DNA of 64,000 bases from Clostridiales bacterium (GTDB lineage Bacteria; Bacillota; Clostridia; Oscillospirales; Acutalibacteraceae). The position numbers were made by a program, and so were the translations under genes. The stretch spans positions 1-64,000 of the forward strand of contig DUNN01000012.1 in the NCBI GenBank assembly GCA_012839345.1, read 5' to 3'. Below are positions 8,950 to 16,982 of the stretch, piece by piece. The notes below the pieces were generated by a model that did no database searches, was not told where the DNA came from, and was given only the letters and a program-made list of their open reading frames with translations. Position 1 is the first letter of the stretch, and each line of letters begins with the position of its first letter.

Positions 8950-9293
8950 TGCGACCAGACCTATAAGCCGAGTTCTGTCGTGAACAGCCATCTATCTTGG
9001 CCTGATGTTGCCATCCAGGCTCGACGCCACCTTCTCGGAACGCGCCGGGCAGGCGCTCTATGTTCCTCTGCGGTGTTGCTCCGAATAGGGTTTGCAGAGC
9101 CGTGCGGTTCCCCGCACGCTGGTGAGCTCTTACCTCGCCTTTCCACCCTTACCGTTTCCGGCGGTATATCTCTGTTGCACTTTCCCTGGGGTCGCCCCCG
9201 GCGGCCGTTAGCCGCTATTCTGCCCTGTGGAGCTCGGACTTTCCTCGGGCACGCCCTTTCGAACTGTGTCCGCAGCTGTTCAGTCTGCTCGCC
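8950..9293 (-). ncRNA. rnpB: RNase P RNA, bacterial type A
   Basis: This is the catalytic RNA that trims tRNA 5' leaders. On the minus strand it contains the hallmark GAGGAAAGTCCGAGCTCC near the 5' end, AAAGTGCAACAGAGA in the middle, and ACAGAACTCGGCTTATAG at the 3' end, which are conserved pairing and active-site regions of P RNA. Its length of about 345 nt is usual for the class. It has its own promoter (9301-9329) and terminator (8918-8943). Exact ends are approximate. Confidence 0.93.
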
Positions 9294-9300
9294 GATTCTT

Positions 9301-9329
9301 ATTTTAACGAGAAAAGCGAAACCTGTCAA
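9301..9329 (-). promoter_or_regulatory. rnpB promoter
   Basis: On the minus strand TTGACA (9324-9329) and TAAAAT (9301-9306) are separated by 17 bases, placing the start of transcription at about 9293. Confidence 0.8.
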
Positions 9330-9377
9330 CTGTTTTTGGATAATTTATCCATGTAAAAAGATTTCTTTATCACTTCA

Positions 9378-10838
9378 TCAATTATAAGTGTATTCCGAAA
9401 GCAAGCGGTTTTTCTTCGACCACAGCCGGTGTGATAAATCCACGTAATATTGATGCGGATTTTCAAACCGCTTTACCTCATCCCAAAGTGTATCCACTTG
9501 ATTCAGGCAGTATTCGCGGATTTCGTTCAACTCTCTCTCCCGCCCGACATACACGCCGTTTTCAAAGATTTTTTCACGCAGCGGGACAGCGCGGAAGTTC
9601 ACCAGCTTCTTGCGTTTCCAGATATGCTCCGGGTCAAAGATTTCATATGGTTTTGCATCGTCAATCGTTTCATCGTGCATCGTAATCACGTCGGCGATTG
9701 CTTTTCCGCTTTCACGGTCAAACAGACGCCACAGTTTTTTGAAGCACGGCGTGGTGATTTTCGCAACATTTTCGCTAATTTTAATTTTGGGAATAATTTC
9801 CCCATCCGGCCCTTCCACCGCACTGAGCTTGTACACGCCCCCAAACACCGGCTCGCTGGAGGATGTGATCATCCGCTCCCCCACGCCGAAGCTGTCCACA
9901 CAGGCTCCCTGAATCAGCATATCGCGGATGATATACTCGTCCAGAGAATTGGAAGCGCAGATTTTGCAGTCCGGGAAGCCAGCGTCGTCGAGCATTTTCC
10001 GGGCCTTCCGGGAAAGGTAGGTAATATCGCCGCTGTCGATGCGGATTCCCGCGGGGCGGTAGCCGCGCGGAAGGAGTTCTTCGTTAAATACCCGAATTGC
10101 ATTCGGGACCCCGGATTTCAGGACATTATAAGTATCGACCAGAAGCGTGCAGCTTTGTGGGTATTCCCTAGCATAAGCCCGGAACGCTTCGAGCTCGCTG
10201 TCAAACAGCTGAACCCAGCTGTGTGCCATGGTGCCAAGCGCCGGCACACCGAAATCGCGGTCGCAAATGGTACATGCCGTTCCCACGCATCCGCCAATAT
10301 AAGCCGCGCGCGCGCCCAAAATCGCGCCGTCCGCGCCCTGTGCGCGCCGGGAGCCGAATTCCATGACAGCCCTGCCGGCAGCCGCGCGTACAATCCGGTT
10401 GGCTTTCGTTGCGATCAGGCTTTGATGATTGATGGACAACAGCACCATGGTTTCAATAAACTGTGCCTGAATCACCGGGCCGCGCACTGTAACAATCGGT
10501 TCGCCTGGAAAAATCGGCGTTCCTTCCGGCACCGCCCAAACATCGCAGGAAAACCGAAAATTCTCCAAATACTGAATAAATTCCTCACGGAAGATTTTGC
10601 AGTCGCGAAGATACTGAATGTCCTCCTTAGTAAATTTCAGATTTTTCAGGTAGTCCGCCAACTGCTGCACACCGGCCATAATCGCATAACCGCCATTGTC
10701 CGGAACCTGACGGAAAAACATATCGAAATATACGATTTTATCGCGAAAACCGCTTGAAAAATAACCATTGGCCATGGTGATCTCATAAAAGTCGGTCAGC
10801 ATCGTCAGATTTGTTTTTTCCGTGCTTAGATTTTCCAT
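9378..10838 (-). CDS. pncB: Nicotinate phosphoribosyltransferase
   Basis: This enzyme converts nicotinate and PRPP, with ATP, to nicotinate mononucleotide, the salvage entry into NAD synthesis. The 486-residue protein shows the family landmarks LTDFYEITMANGYF at the N terminus, EFGSRRAQGADGAILGAR, FGVPALGTMAHSWVQ, LLVDTYNVLKSG, IRIDSGDITYLSRKAR and SFGVGERMITSSSEPVFGGVYKL. The ATG at 10838 is chosen because AGGAG lies 8 bases upstream; an in-frame GTG three codons earlier has no suitable site. It is transcribed alone, convergent with nothing. Confidence 0.93.
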   Translation of the reverse strand: MENLSTEKTNLTMLTDFYEITMANGYFSSGFRDKIVYFDMFFRQVPDNGGYAIMAGVQQLADYLKNLKFTKEDIQYLRDCKIFREEFIQYLENFRFSCDVWAVPEGTPIFPGEPIVTVRGPVIQAQFIETMVLLSINHQSLIATKANRIVRAAAGRAVMEFGSRRAQGADGAILGARAAYIGGCVGTACTICDRDFGVPALGTMAHSWVQLFDSELEAFRAYAREYPQSCTLLVDTYNVLKSGVPNAIRVFNEELLPRGYRPAGIRIDSGDITYLSRKARKMLDDAGFPDCKICASNSLDEYIIRDMLIQGACVDSFGVGERMITSSSEPVFGGVYKLSAVEGPDGEIIPKIKISENVAKITTPCFKKLWRLFDRESGKAIADVITMHDETIDDAKPYEIFDPEHIWKRKKLVNFRAVPLREKIFENGVYVGRERELNEIREYCLNQVDTLWDEVKRFENPHQYYVDLSHRLWSKKNRLLSEYTYN

Positions 10839-11262
10839 TTTCTCCACTCCTAGAAATGTTTGAAATTCGCAGTCACTACTACCTCATTGACTGTCATATT
10901 ATAGAACGGCACCGATTCCTGAAACAGAAACCTTACGATGCTTAACATGCTTAAAATGAATAAAATTTGTCACAACTCAAGTTAAAATAAATAACAGGAA
11001 TATTATAACAAATTTATGAGAAAATAACAAATAAAATAAATTATCTATTAGTGAAAATATAAACTTCTCAAATTTAATTCAATAATCAAATGAAAAATTT
11101 TCACAATTTTATTGTATTTTTCACAAAAAGATATTATACTATATCATGATGAGACAAAAAATTCCGTAAAATCCCATAATGATGAAAAATTTTGGTATTT
11201 GATGGAAGAGATGATTGGCAGGAAGTATGTAACCAAATCAGTTTAGGTGGGAGATGAATTTA
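10839..11262. other. AT-rich intergenic region with XRE gene promoter
   Basis: This 424-bp stretch separates the divergent pncB and XRE genes. It is very AT-rich at about 10970-11110. A + strand promoter is visible: TTGTAT (11112-11117), 17 bases, TATACT (11135-11140). The word TTTTTCACAA recurs about 20 bp apart around the -35 element (near 11096 and 11117) and may be an operator. Confidence 0.5.
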
Positions 11263-11511
11263 ATGAGATTACGCAAGCAGGCACTAGGCACCCGTAACTT
11301 AGTCGGCGCCCGCGTTGAAATGGCGCGAAAAAATCAGGGAATGAAGCAAAAGGAACTTTTGGCACAGCTGCAGGTGAACGGAGTTGATATGAATGCTTCC
11401 GGTCTGTCCAAACTGGAAGGTCAAATCCGTTACGTCACCGATTTTGAACTTGCGGCATTAGCCAATATTCTGAATGTTTCTGTCGACTGGTTACTCGGCA
11501 GGGAAAAATAA
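11263..11511 (+). CDS. XRE-family helix-turn-helix regulator
   Basis: This small DNA-binding protein of 82 residues is almost entirely one XRE helix-turn-helix domain (ARVEMARKNQGMKQKELLAQL, then ASGLSKLEGQIRYVTDFELAALA, then LNVSVDWLLG). The second ATG is chosen because GGGAG lies 9 bases upstream; the first ATG abuts the site. It is monocistronic, with a terminator at 11527-11558. Targets are unknown, and autoregulation is suggested by the direct repeats in its promoter. Confidence 0.8.
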   Translation: MRLRKQALGTRNLVGARVEMARKNQGMKQKELLAQLQVNGVDMNASGLSKLEGQIRYVTDFELAALANILNVSVDWLLGREK

Positions 11512-11526
11512 TGAAAATCCGAACAG

Positions 11527-11558
11527 GCGCTTCGCTCTATGCGAAGCGTTCTTTTTTC
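11527..11558 (+). terminator. Terminator of the XRE gene
   Basis: GCGCTTCGC, a short loop, GCGAAGCGT, then TCTTTTTTC. Confidence 0.8.
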
Positions 11559-11628
11559 TTTCTTTTTGCCTGAATTCAGTTTATAATAATACTATTGTTT
11601 TCAAGGAAAGACAAGGGGGCATACGAAA

Positions 11629-12756
11629 TTGATTGAACAACCGTTCCTTCGGCTGAAGCCACTGGCGGTTTTTTTGGCTGTTTTTACAATATGCTTTTAC
11701 ATTTTCGCCGTCACACTGAAATATTCCTTTCCATTTTTAGCCGGGCTTCTGCTGGCCATGATTGTTCAACCGCTAATCCGCATGCTGAGCAGCCGCTTCC
11801 ATTGGAAAAAGGGACTAGCTTCCGCTTTGGCCACGCTTCTGGTATTTGCCATTTTATTCGGACTTTTGTTTCTTCTGGGTTTCTGGCTGGTTACGGAAAT
11901 CAGCAATCTACTAAATTACGTGACGGAACTTTCCAAAAATAATTTTGGGGATCTTTCGGCGCCGATCAACGCCGTACTTACGCAAATCGGCACGTACCTG
12001 AATAAAGTCGACATGAAATTTATCCAGCAAAACCAGAACCAGCTGCTGGAAATTACCAAATCGGGCGCGGGAGTCATTACCGCCGTACTAAGCACCACGT
12101 TGAAGTTTCTCACTTCCCTCCCGGCTATTTTTACCATGCTGATTGTTATGATCTTTTCGACTTACTTTTTTTCCAAGGACCTGGATTCCATTAAACGTCA
12201 TTTTATCGTGCTGATGCCTTCGAAAACCGCCACCGGCCTGAAAAACGCATCGAAACACGGCGCCAATATCAGTGGGCGCTTTGTCATGTCCTATCTGCTG
12301 GTTTACTTTATCACGTTTATCGAAACACTGATTGTATTTTTCGTACTCGGCGTACCGTATCCCCTTGTTCTAAGTTTGGTTACCGGGATTGCCGATATCC
12401 TCCCCGTTTTTGGTCCGGGCACCATTTACATTCCGCTCGCAGTCATCTATTTGTGCACGGGCAAAATTTTCAATGCGGTTGCCCTGCTGGTCTGCTGGCT
12501 GCTGATTACAGCCATTCGTCAGGTGATTGAGCCGAAGCTGGTATCCTCCTCCATCAACATTCATCCTCTGTACATGCTTGCCGCCATTTATTTTGCGCTG
12601 GTTTCCGCAAATTTCTGGGTACTGATTTACTTTTCCCTGCTGGCAATTCTGTATCAGGTACTTACGCATTCCGGCATGCTGCCCAAACTTTTCCCGGAAA
12701 ATCCGGACGAGGAAAAGCAGGGCCCTCCGGCTCAAGATTCCTCCAAGCAGGCATAA
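11629..12756 (+). CDS. AI-2E family transporter (PerM/YtvI-like permease)
   Basis: This 375-residue integral membrane protein has about eight hydrophobic segments and the conserved C-terminal segments of the family (VTGIADILPVFGPGTIYIPLAVIYL and RQVIEPKLVSSSINIHPL). Family members are proposed small-molecule or ion exporters; the name derives from TqsA, and autoinducer transport should not be assumed here. Translation starts at TTG behind AAGGGGG. The Pro/Gln-rich tail is presumably cytoplasmic. It is a single gene ending at the hairpin at 12771-12798. Confidence 0.85.
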   Translation: MIEQPFLRLKPLAVFLAVFTICFYIFAVTLKYSFPFLAGLLLAMIVQPLIRMLSSRFHWKKGLASALATLLVFAILFGLLFLLGFWLVTEISNLLNYVTELSKNNFGDLSAPINAVLTQIGTYLNKVDMKFIQQNQNQLLEITKSGAGVITAVLSTTLKFLTSLPAIFTMLIVMIFSTYFFSKDLDSIKRHFIVLMPSKTATGLKNASKHGANISGRFVMSYLLVYFITFIETLIVFFVLGVPYPLVLSLVTGIADILPVFGPGTIYIPLAVIYLCTGKIFNAVALLVCWLLITAIRQVIEPKLVSSSINIHPLYMLAAIYFALVSANFWVLIYFSLLAILYQVLTHSGMLPKLFPENPDEEKQGPPAQDSSKQA

Positions 12757-12770
12757 TATCAGAAACTTCC

Positions 12771-12798
12771 AATCCGCCCAAACGGGCGGATTTTTTAT
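12771..12798 (+). terminator. Terminator of the AI-2E family gene
   Basis: AATCCGCCC-AAAC-GGGCGGATT followed by TTTTATTTT. Confidence 0.85.
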
Positions 12799-12823
12799 TT
12801 TAGAAAATTATTTGTGTGCCCTA

Positions 12824-12875
12824 TTGACTTTCCGCACGGTTTCAGTTATAACTGTATTAATCACAATAATACAGT
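12824..12875 (+). promoter_or_regulatory. Promoter and GntR operator of the YtrA-like operon
   Basis: TTGACT (12824-12829), 17 bases, TATAAC (12847-12852). A perfect inverted repeat starts inside the -10 element: ACTGTATTA (12851-12859), seven bases, TAATACAGT (12867-12875). Such a site would let the first gene product repress its own operon, as described for YtrA-type GntR regulators. Confidence 0.8.
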
Positions 12876-12896
12876 TCGGACAGAGAGGTGAGCAAA

Positions 12897-13280
12897 TTGT
12901 TTACCCTAGATTACAAAAGCAGGCTTCCAATTTATGAACAGTTATATCAATCCATTATAAAAATGACCGCCGTAGGCGCGTTCGACCCTGGGGAGCCCCT
13001 TCCCAGCGTCCGGTCTGTGGCGCAGGAGCTTGGCGTAAACCCCAATACCGTTCAAAAAGCCTACCAAATGTTGGAGCGGGACGGAATCATTCATACCGTA
13101 CCGGGAAAAGGTTCTTTTATTTCCGAAAGCAATTCCGCCATTAACCGGCAGCGTGAACTCGTTTTCCAAAAGCTGAAGGAAACCGTGCGCATCGCCGTGG
13201 AGTGCGGCATCAACGAGGCAGAACTAAAAGAACACATTCATCAATATTATTCCGCGGAAGGAGCTGAGCATCATGATTGA
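12897..13280 (+). CDS. GntR-family regulator, YtrA subfamily
   Basis: This short (127-residue) GntR protein has the winged helix N-terminal domain (SRLPIYEQLYQSIIKMTAVGAF, then LPSVRSVAQELGVNPNTVQKAYQMLERDGII) and only a small C-terminal tail, the YtrA architecture. Such regulators usually repress the ABC exporter encoded downstream until cell-envelope stress. The TTG at 12897 is preferred: AGGTG lies about 7 bases upstream, whereas the earlier GTG overlaps the site. Its stop codon overlaps the ATPase ATG. Confidence 0.88.
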   Translation: MFTLDYKSRLPIYEQLYQSIIKMTAVGAFDPGEPLPSVRSVAQELGVNPNTVQKAYQMLERDGIIHTVPGKGSFISESNSAINRQRELVFQKLKETVRIAVECGINEAELKEHIHQYYSAEGAEHHD

Positions 13281-14172
13281 AGTGAAAAATCTGACAAAAC
13301 ACTTCGAGGATAAAACAGCGCTGGACAAAATCTCATTCCATATTCCCTCCGGTTCCCTGTTTGGATTGGTTGGATCGAACGGAGCTGGAAAATCCACCTT
13401 TCTCCGCACACTGGCCGGTATTTATTCGCCGGACGGCGGCCAAATTCTGGTAGACGGCGCGGAACCTTTTGAAAATTCCACGGTAAAATCAAGGCTGTTC
13501 TTTATTTCTGATTTTCCTTACTTTATTCCCCAGGCCACACTGGCGGAGATGGCCGATTTTTACTCGAGGGTTTACCCGAACTGGAACCGGAAGCGCTATG
13601 AGGAGCTTTGCTCTGTATTTCCGATCGGCGTAAAAGAAAAAATCAGTAATATGTCAAAGGGAATGCAGCGGCAGGCCGCTTTGATCTGCGCCTTTGCCGC
13701 ACAGCCAGATTACCTGCTGATGGATGAAATTTTCGACGGTCTGGACCCGGTCATGCGCCAGCTGTTAAAGCGCGTCGTTTCAAGCGACGTTTCGGAACGC
13801 GGTATGACGGTACTGATTGCATCACACAATCTGCGCGAACTGGAAGACTTCTGCGACCACATCGGACTACTCCACCGGGGCGGTGTAATTTTCGAGCGCG
13901 AACTGGACGAACTGAAGCTTGGAATTAACAAAGTTCAGGCCGTGCTAAAGCCCATGCCGGAACTAAGCGCATTCGCGCCGCTGGATATTGTAAAAACTGA
14001 AATACGCGGTTCATTAATCAATCTGGTAGTGCGCGGCGGCAAGGAAGAAATTATGGCAAAAATTAATTCTCTCAATCCGGTTTTTGCGGAAATTCTTCCC
14101 CTGACCCTTGAGGAAGTATTTATCAGTGAAATGGAGGCGGCTGGTTATGACCTTGAAAACATCCTCAAATAA
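13273..14172 (+). CDS. ABC transporter ATP-binding protein (YtrB-like)
   Basis: This 299-residue cytosolic ATPase has Walker A GSNGAGKST, signature MSKGMQRQAAL, Walker B YLLMDEIFDGLD and switch region IASHNLRELED, and powers the permease that follows. It overlaps the regulator by 8 bases and the permease by 26 bases, so the three genes are translationally coupled. The arrangement resembles YtrABC-type exporters that respond to cell-wall antibiotics; the substrate here is unproven. Confidence 0.9.
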   Translation: MIEVKNLTKHFEDKTALDKISFHIPSGSLFGLVGSNGAGKSTFLRTLAGIYSPDGGQILVDGAEPFENSTVKSRLFFISDFPYFIPQATLAEMADFYSRVYPNWNRKRYEELCSVFPIGVKEKISNMSKGMQRQAALICAFAAQPDYLLMDEIFDGLDPVMRQLLKRVVSSDVSERGMTVLIASHNLRELEDFCDHIGLLHRGGVIFERELDELKLGINKVQAVLKPMPELSAFAPLDIVKTEIRGSLINLVVRGGKEEIMAKINSLNPVFAEILPLTLEEVFISEMEAAGYDLENILK

Positions 14173-16045
14173 CACTTGGAAGGAGTTTACTCAGACGTAT
14201 TGCTGGGCGCTGAAAAAAAGTCGCGGTATGGCCGCCCTGCTATTTCTTCTGACCTTTATGGCAGACCCGATGATTCTGCTGCTCTCCGCTCCCGGCTGGC
14301 TGAAAGACGCAGCGGAGGAGTTCAATTCTTTTACGGAATCCGGGCTGCAAACTGCTGCATTGTCATTGCAGCAAATCATCTCCAGCTATTACAATTCATT
14401 TTTAAAAGTTGCTATCCCATTTTCTACTTCTCTTCTGCTGCTTTTCACGCTGATTTTGTGCATCCAGCTGTTTTCTTACATGCACAACAAACGAAGCGTC
14501 GATTTATTCCACTCCCTGCCGGTCGGCCGCACTCCCATGTTGTTGGGGCGTTGGTGCGCAGGACTGACCGTGCTGTTTGTCCCCATGATTGTAAACACGG
14601 GAATTGCGGAAATTGTGCGCCTCTCCTACGGAATTACGCTGGAAGCGGTATCCGCGCCCCCGCTGCTGCAAATGCTGTGGGCACTGTTAATTACCATGGC
14701 TTCCTTTACGTTCTGCCTGTTTATGGCAGTCTGCAGTGGCACCACCCTGGACACCATTCTTTCCATCCTTGGCGTAAACGCCGGGTATCCCGTTCTCATT
14801 TTGCTGGGAATGACCATTGCGACCATGATTGTACCGGGACTTTCCTTTGATTATAGAAGCCACCTGCTCATCATCACCGCTCTGGCGCCGTTCAGCGCAA
14901 TCCTTGTCCCCGTTATTACCGAAGCGTCCGCTGTCTTTCCCATTTGGTGGGTAGTTCTGACGCTCCTTCTTCTGTCCGCTTCCACCATTCTGTACCAAAA
15001 ACGGAAAAGTGAATCAGCAGAAAACAATTTTGCGTTTCCAATCCCCAAAATCATCATCCGATTTCTTCTGACCGCGGTGGGTGGAATCGGCTTCGGTCTC
15101 GTTCTCCGCAGCATCGCGAACGGCTTCTTGATTGGCATTGTTACCGGCTCCGTCATTACCCACATTGCAGTGGAAGCGGTTTATTCCCGCGGCTTCAGCC
15201 ACTTGAAAAAAAGCATGAAGTGGTACGGCGTTTTCGCCGCCGTCTTCGTGGCCTTTTACGGAGTGCTGGCCACAGGACTGTTTGGGTATGACACGAAAGT
15301 GCCGAACGCTCAGGACGTTGCCAGCGTGACGGTCAATGCCGGCGATACAGATATCATCGCCGGAGGCGGATGCCGCACGATCTTTTCGGAAAAACACCGC
15401 ATACTGAACAGCACCATTACTCCCTTACTAACGGATCAAAAAAATATTCAGGCAGTCATTGATACACAGAAAAAGGTCATTGAACATTACCGCTCCGACT
15501 CTTATCCGTACCAGCTGAGAAATACTGCAAGTAGGCTTTTGACCGTTACCTATCATATGAAAAACGGCCGTTCTATCCACCGGGATTATCAGTACTACTA
15601 CAACGGAAACTCCGGAGAGCTCGTATCCTGGGAAGCATACAACCAACAGCTTAAAGCGATTACCAGCATACCAGAATACATTAAGGGAACCGACATGATT
15701 TTCCATGTATCTGCGTCAGACGTAAAAAGCGTGGACGTGACGAATTCATCTGGGCAAAATTCCTTTGTACCGGATGAAGCCGCCAAACAACAATTACTGG
15801 ACGCCCTTCAGCAAGATATTTTGAATCGAAAACTGGATATGTCCAACACGCGGCAAAAAGAAGAAAGCAACATTTCGATTTGTGTCAACTTTAAAGACGC
15901 CATTCCAGTAAGGGATGACTTTGTGAAAAGCCAGGTTGGCAGCTACCAGGGAAAAATCTCCCTGAACGGCGGCGGCAACTATAATATTATCCGTAAAGAT
16001 ACCGTCACCTACCAGCTGATGCAAAAAATGGGCTGGCTCAATTAG
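14147..16045 (+). CDS. ABC exporter permease with large C-terminal extracytoplasmic domain
   Basis: This 632-residue protein has about ten membrane segments in residues 25-410 (for example GMAALLFLLTFMADPMILLL) followed by about 220 hydrophilic residues, likely outside the membrane (SVTVNAGDTDIIAGGGCR onward). Similar permeases accompany YtrA-type GntR regulators in Firmicutes. The ATG at 14147 is preferred over an upstream in-frame start because GGAGG lies 9 bases before it, and it overlaps the end of the ATPase gene. It is the last gene of the operon. Confidence 0.82.
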   Translation: MTLKTSSNNTWKEFTQTYCWALKKSRGMAALLFLLTFMADPMILLLSAPGWLKDAAEEFNSFTESGLQTAALSLQQIISSYYNSFLKVAIPFSTSLLLLFTLILCIQLFSYMHNKRSVDLFHSLPVGRTPMLLGRWCAGLTVLFVPMIVNTGIAEIVRLSYGITLEAVSAPPLLQMLWALLITMASFTFCLFMAVCSGTTLDTILSILGVNAGYPVLILLGMTIATMIVPGLSFDYRSHLLIITALAPFSAILVPVITEASAVFPIWWVVLTLLLLSASTILYQKRKSESAENNFAFPIPKIIIRFLLTAVGGIGFGLVLRSIANGFLIGIVTGSVITHIAVEAVYSRGFSHLKKSMKWYGVFAAVFVAFYGVLATGLFGYDTKVPNAQDVASVTVNAGDTDIIAGGGCRTIFSEKHRILNSTITPLLTDQKNIQAVIDTQKKVIEHYRSDSYPYQLRNTASRLLTVTYHMKNGRSIHRDYQYYYNGNSGELVSWEAYNQQLKAITSIPEYIKGTDMIFHVSASDVKSVDVTNSSGQNSFVPDEAAKQQLLDALQQDILNRKLDMSNTRQKEESNISICVNFKDAIPVRDDFVKSQVGSYQGKISLNGGGNYNIIRKDTVTYQLMQKMGWLN

Positions 16046-16076
16046 GCGCCAGTCCCGCAATACAACACACATGAAA

Positions 16077-16124
16077 TACGCAGGAGTGCCCGCCCCGGAA
16101 CTTCGGGGCGGGCACTCCTGCGTA
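16077..16124. terminator. 21-bp perfect inverted repeat between convergent genes
   Basis: Arms starting TACGCAGGAGTGCCC and ending GGGCACTCCTGCGTA enclose a 6-base loop. There is no T run on the + side. It lies between the ABC permease (+) and rubredoxin (-) and may end transcription in both directions. Confidence 0.5.
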
Positions 16125-16211
16125 TGAACATATTGATTACATAGAAAATCAAGCCGGCTGTTTTACTGCAAAACGATTTCTAGCAAACGCCTTTCGGTAA
16201 AACAACAAAGC

Positions 16212-16370
16212 TTATTCCGGAGAAAACATATCTTTGCCAACACCGCAGACAGGGCATGTCCAATCGTCCGGAAGATCTTCAAACGCGGTACCAGGGGCAA
16301 TGCCATTGTCCGGATCTCCCTTTTCCGGGTCATAAACATAACCACATGCATCACAGATATATTTTTTCAT
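16212..16370 (-). CDS. Rubredoxin
   Basis: This 52-residue one-iron electron carrier was found by reading the minus strand. It begins [19 protein letters not shown] and has both ligand pairs, CxxCGYVY (Cys6, Cys9) and CPVCGVGKD (Cys39, Cys42). Length and the [20 protein letters not shown] core are canonical. AGGAGTG lies 7 bases before the ATG. In anaerobes rubredoxin commonly passes electrons to oxygen- or peroxide-detoxifying reductases; no partner gene is adjacent. Confidence 0.95.
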   Translation of the reverse strand: MKKYICDACGYVYDPEKGDPDNGIAPGTAFEDLPDDWTCPVCGVGKDMFSPE

Positions 16371-16433
16371 AACAAACACTCCTAACTTAGTTAAATTGGA
16401 TTAAGCTAAGTATAGATGAGCAGCCATCTTTTG

Positions 16434-16682
16434 TCAATTAAATTCATTGTCATCGATTCGATAGTCATCGATTATTTCCGTCAAGTTTGATGGAAATACG
16501 ACTCCACGTCTCAATTGGTGTGCTAGGTTCAAAGCCTCCGCAAAGTTTCCGGACACCAACTGGTCCGCTTTTTCCATACAGGTTTTTGTAATCCTCACTC
16601 CATAACCCGTATTCCGATCCCCAATGACATAGTAGGACAGGCGTTTCCCATGCAGCCTGACTTGCCCCACACACTTTTTCAT
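16434..16682 (-). CDS. Small conserved clostridial protein (possibly DUF6514)
   Basis: This 82-residue soluble protein begins MKKCVGQVRLHGKRLSYYV and continues YGVRITKTCMEKADQ. The pattern resembles the short DUF6514-type proteins of Clostridia, which have no known function; this assignment is from memory and uncertain. A strong AAGGAGGG site lies 10 bases upstream. An inverted repeat in its upstream region (16708-16731) may be its operator. Confidence 0.6.
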   Translation of the reverse strand: MKKCVGQVRLHGKRLSYYVIGDRNTGYGVRITKTCMEKADQLVSGNFAEALNLAHQLRRGVVFPSNLTEIIDDYRIDDNEFN

Positions 16683-16982
16683 TTCTTAAATTCCCTCCTT
16701 GATGTGAAATATTACCACCCAAAGTAATATTATCATAATGCAACATGGGAAAATTTTCAAGGTGGGAATTCCCACAATTTGCAGAAATTTGATTTTTGCG
16801 CAATATATTTGGATTTTTTTTAGAATTATTGCATATCTAGTAACGAAAGAAAATGTTTATTTGTTTTATGGAAAAATATATAGATTTTTCTTGTTATTTA
16901 CAGACCTGCCATCGGAAAAATAAACAAATGCCATATTCGGCCTCTACTGGGAATATACTTAAGCAACAGGAGGTCGATATGA
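16683..16982. other. AT-rich intergenic region with two palindromes
   Basis: This region lies between a minus-strand small gene and the P-type ATPase. AATATTAC (16708-16715) and GTAATATT (16724-16731) form an inverted repeat next to the small gene. TGGGAATTCCCA (about 16763-16774) is a perfect palindrome. Either could be an operator. No gene was recognised. Confidence 0.45.

Noticed and set aside
9450-10757. Long + strand open frame of 435 codons
   Set aside because: It lies antisense to pncB, whose full set of family motifs is on the minus strand.
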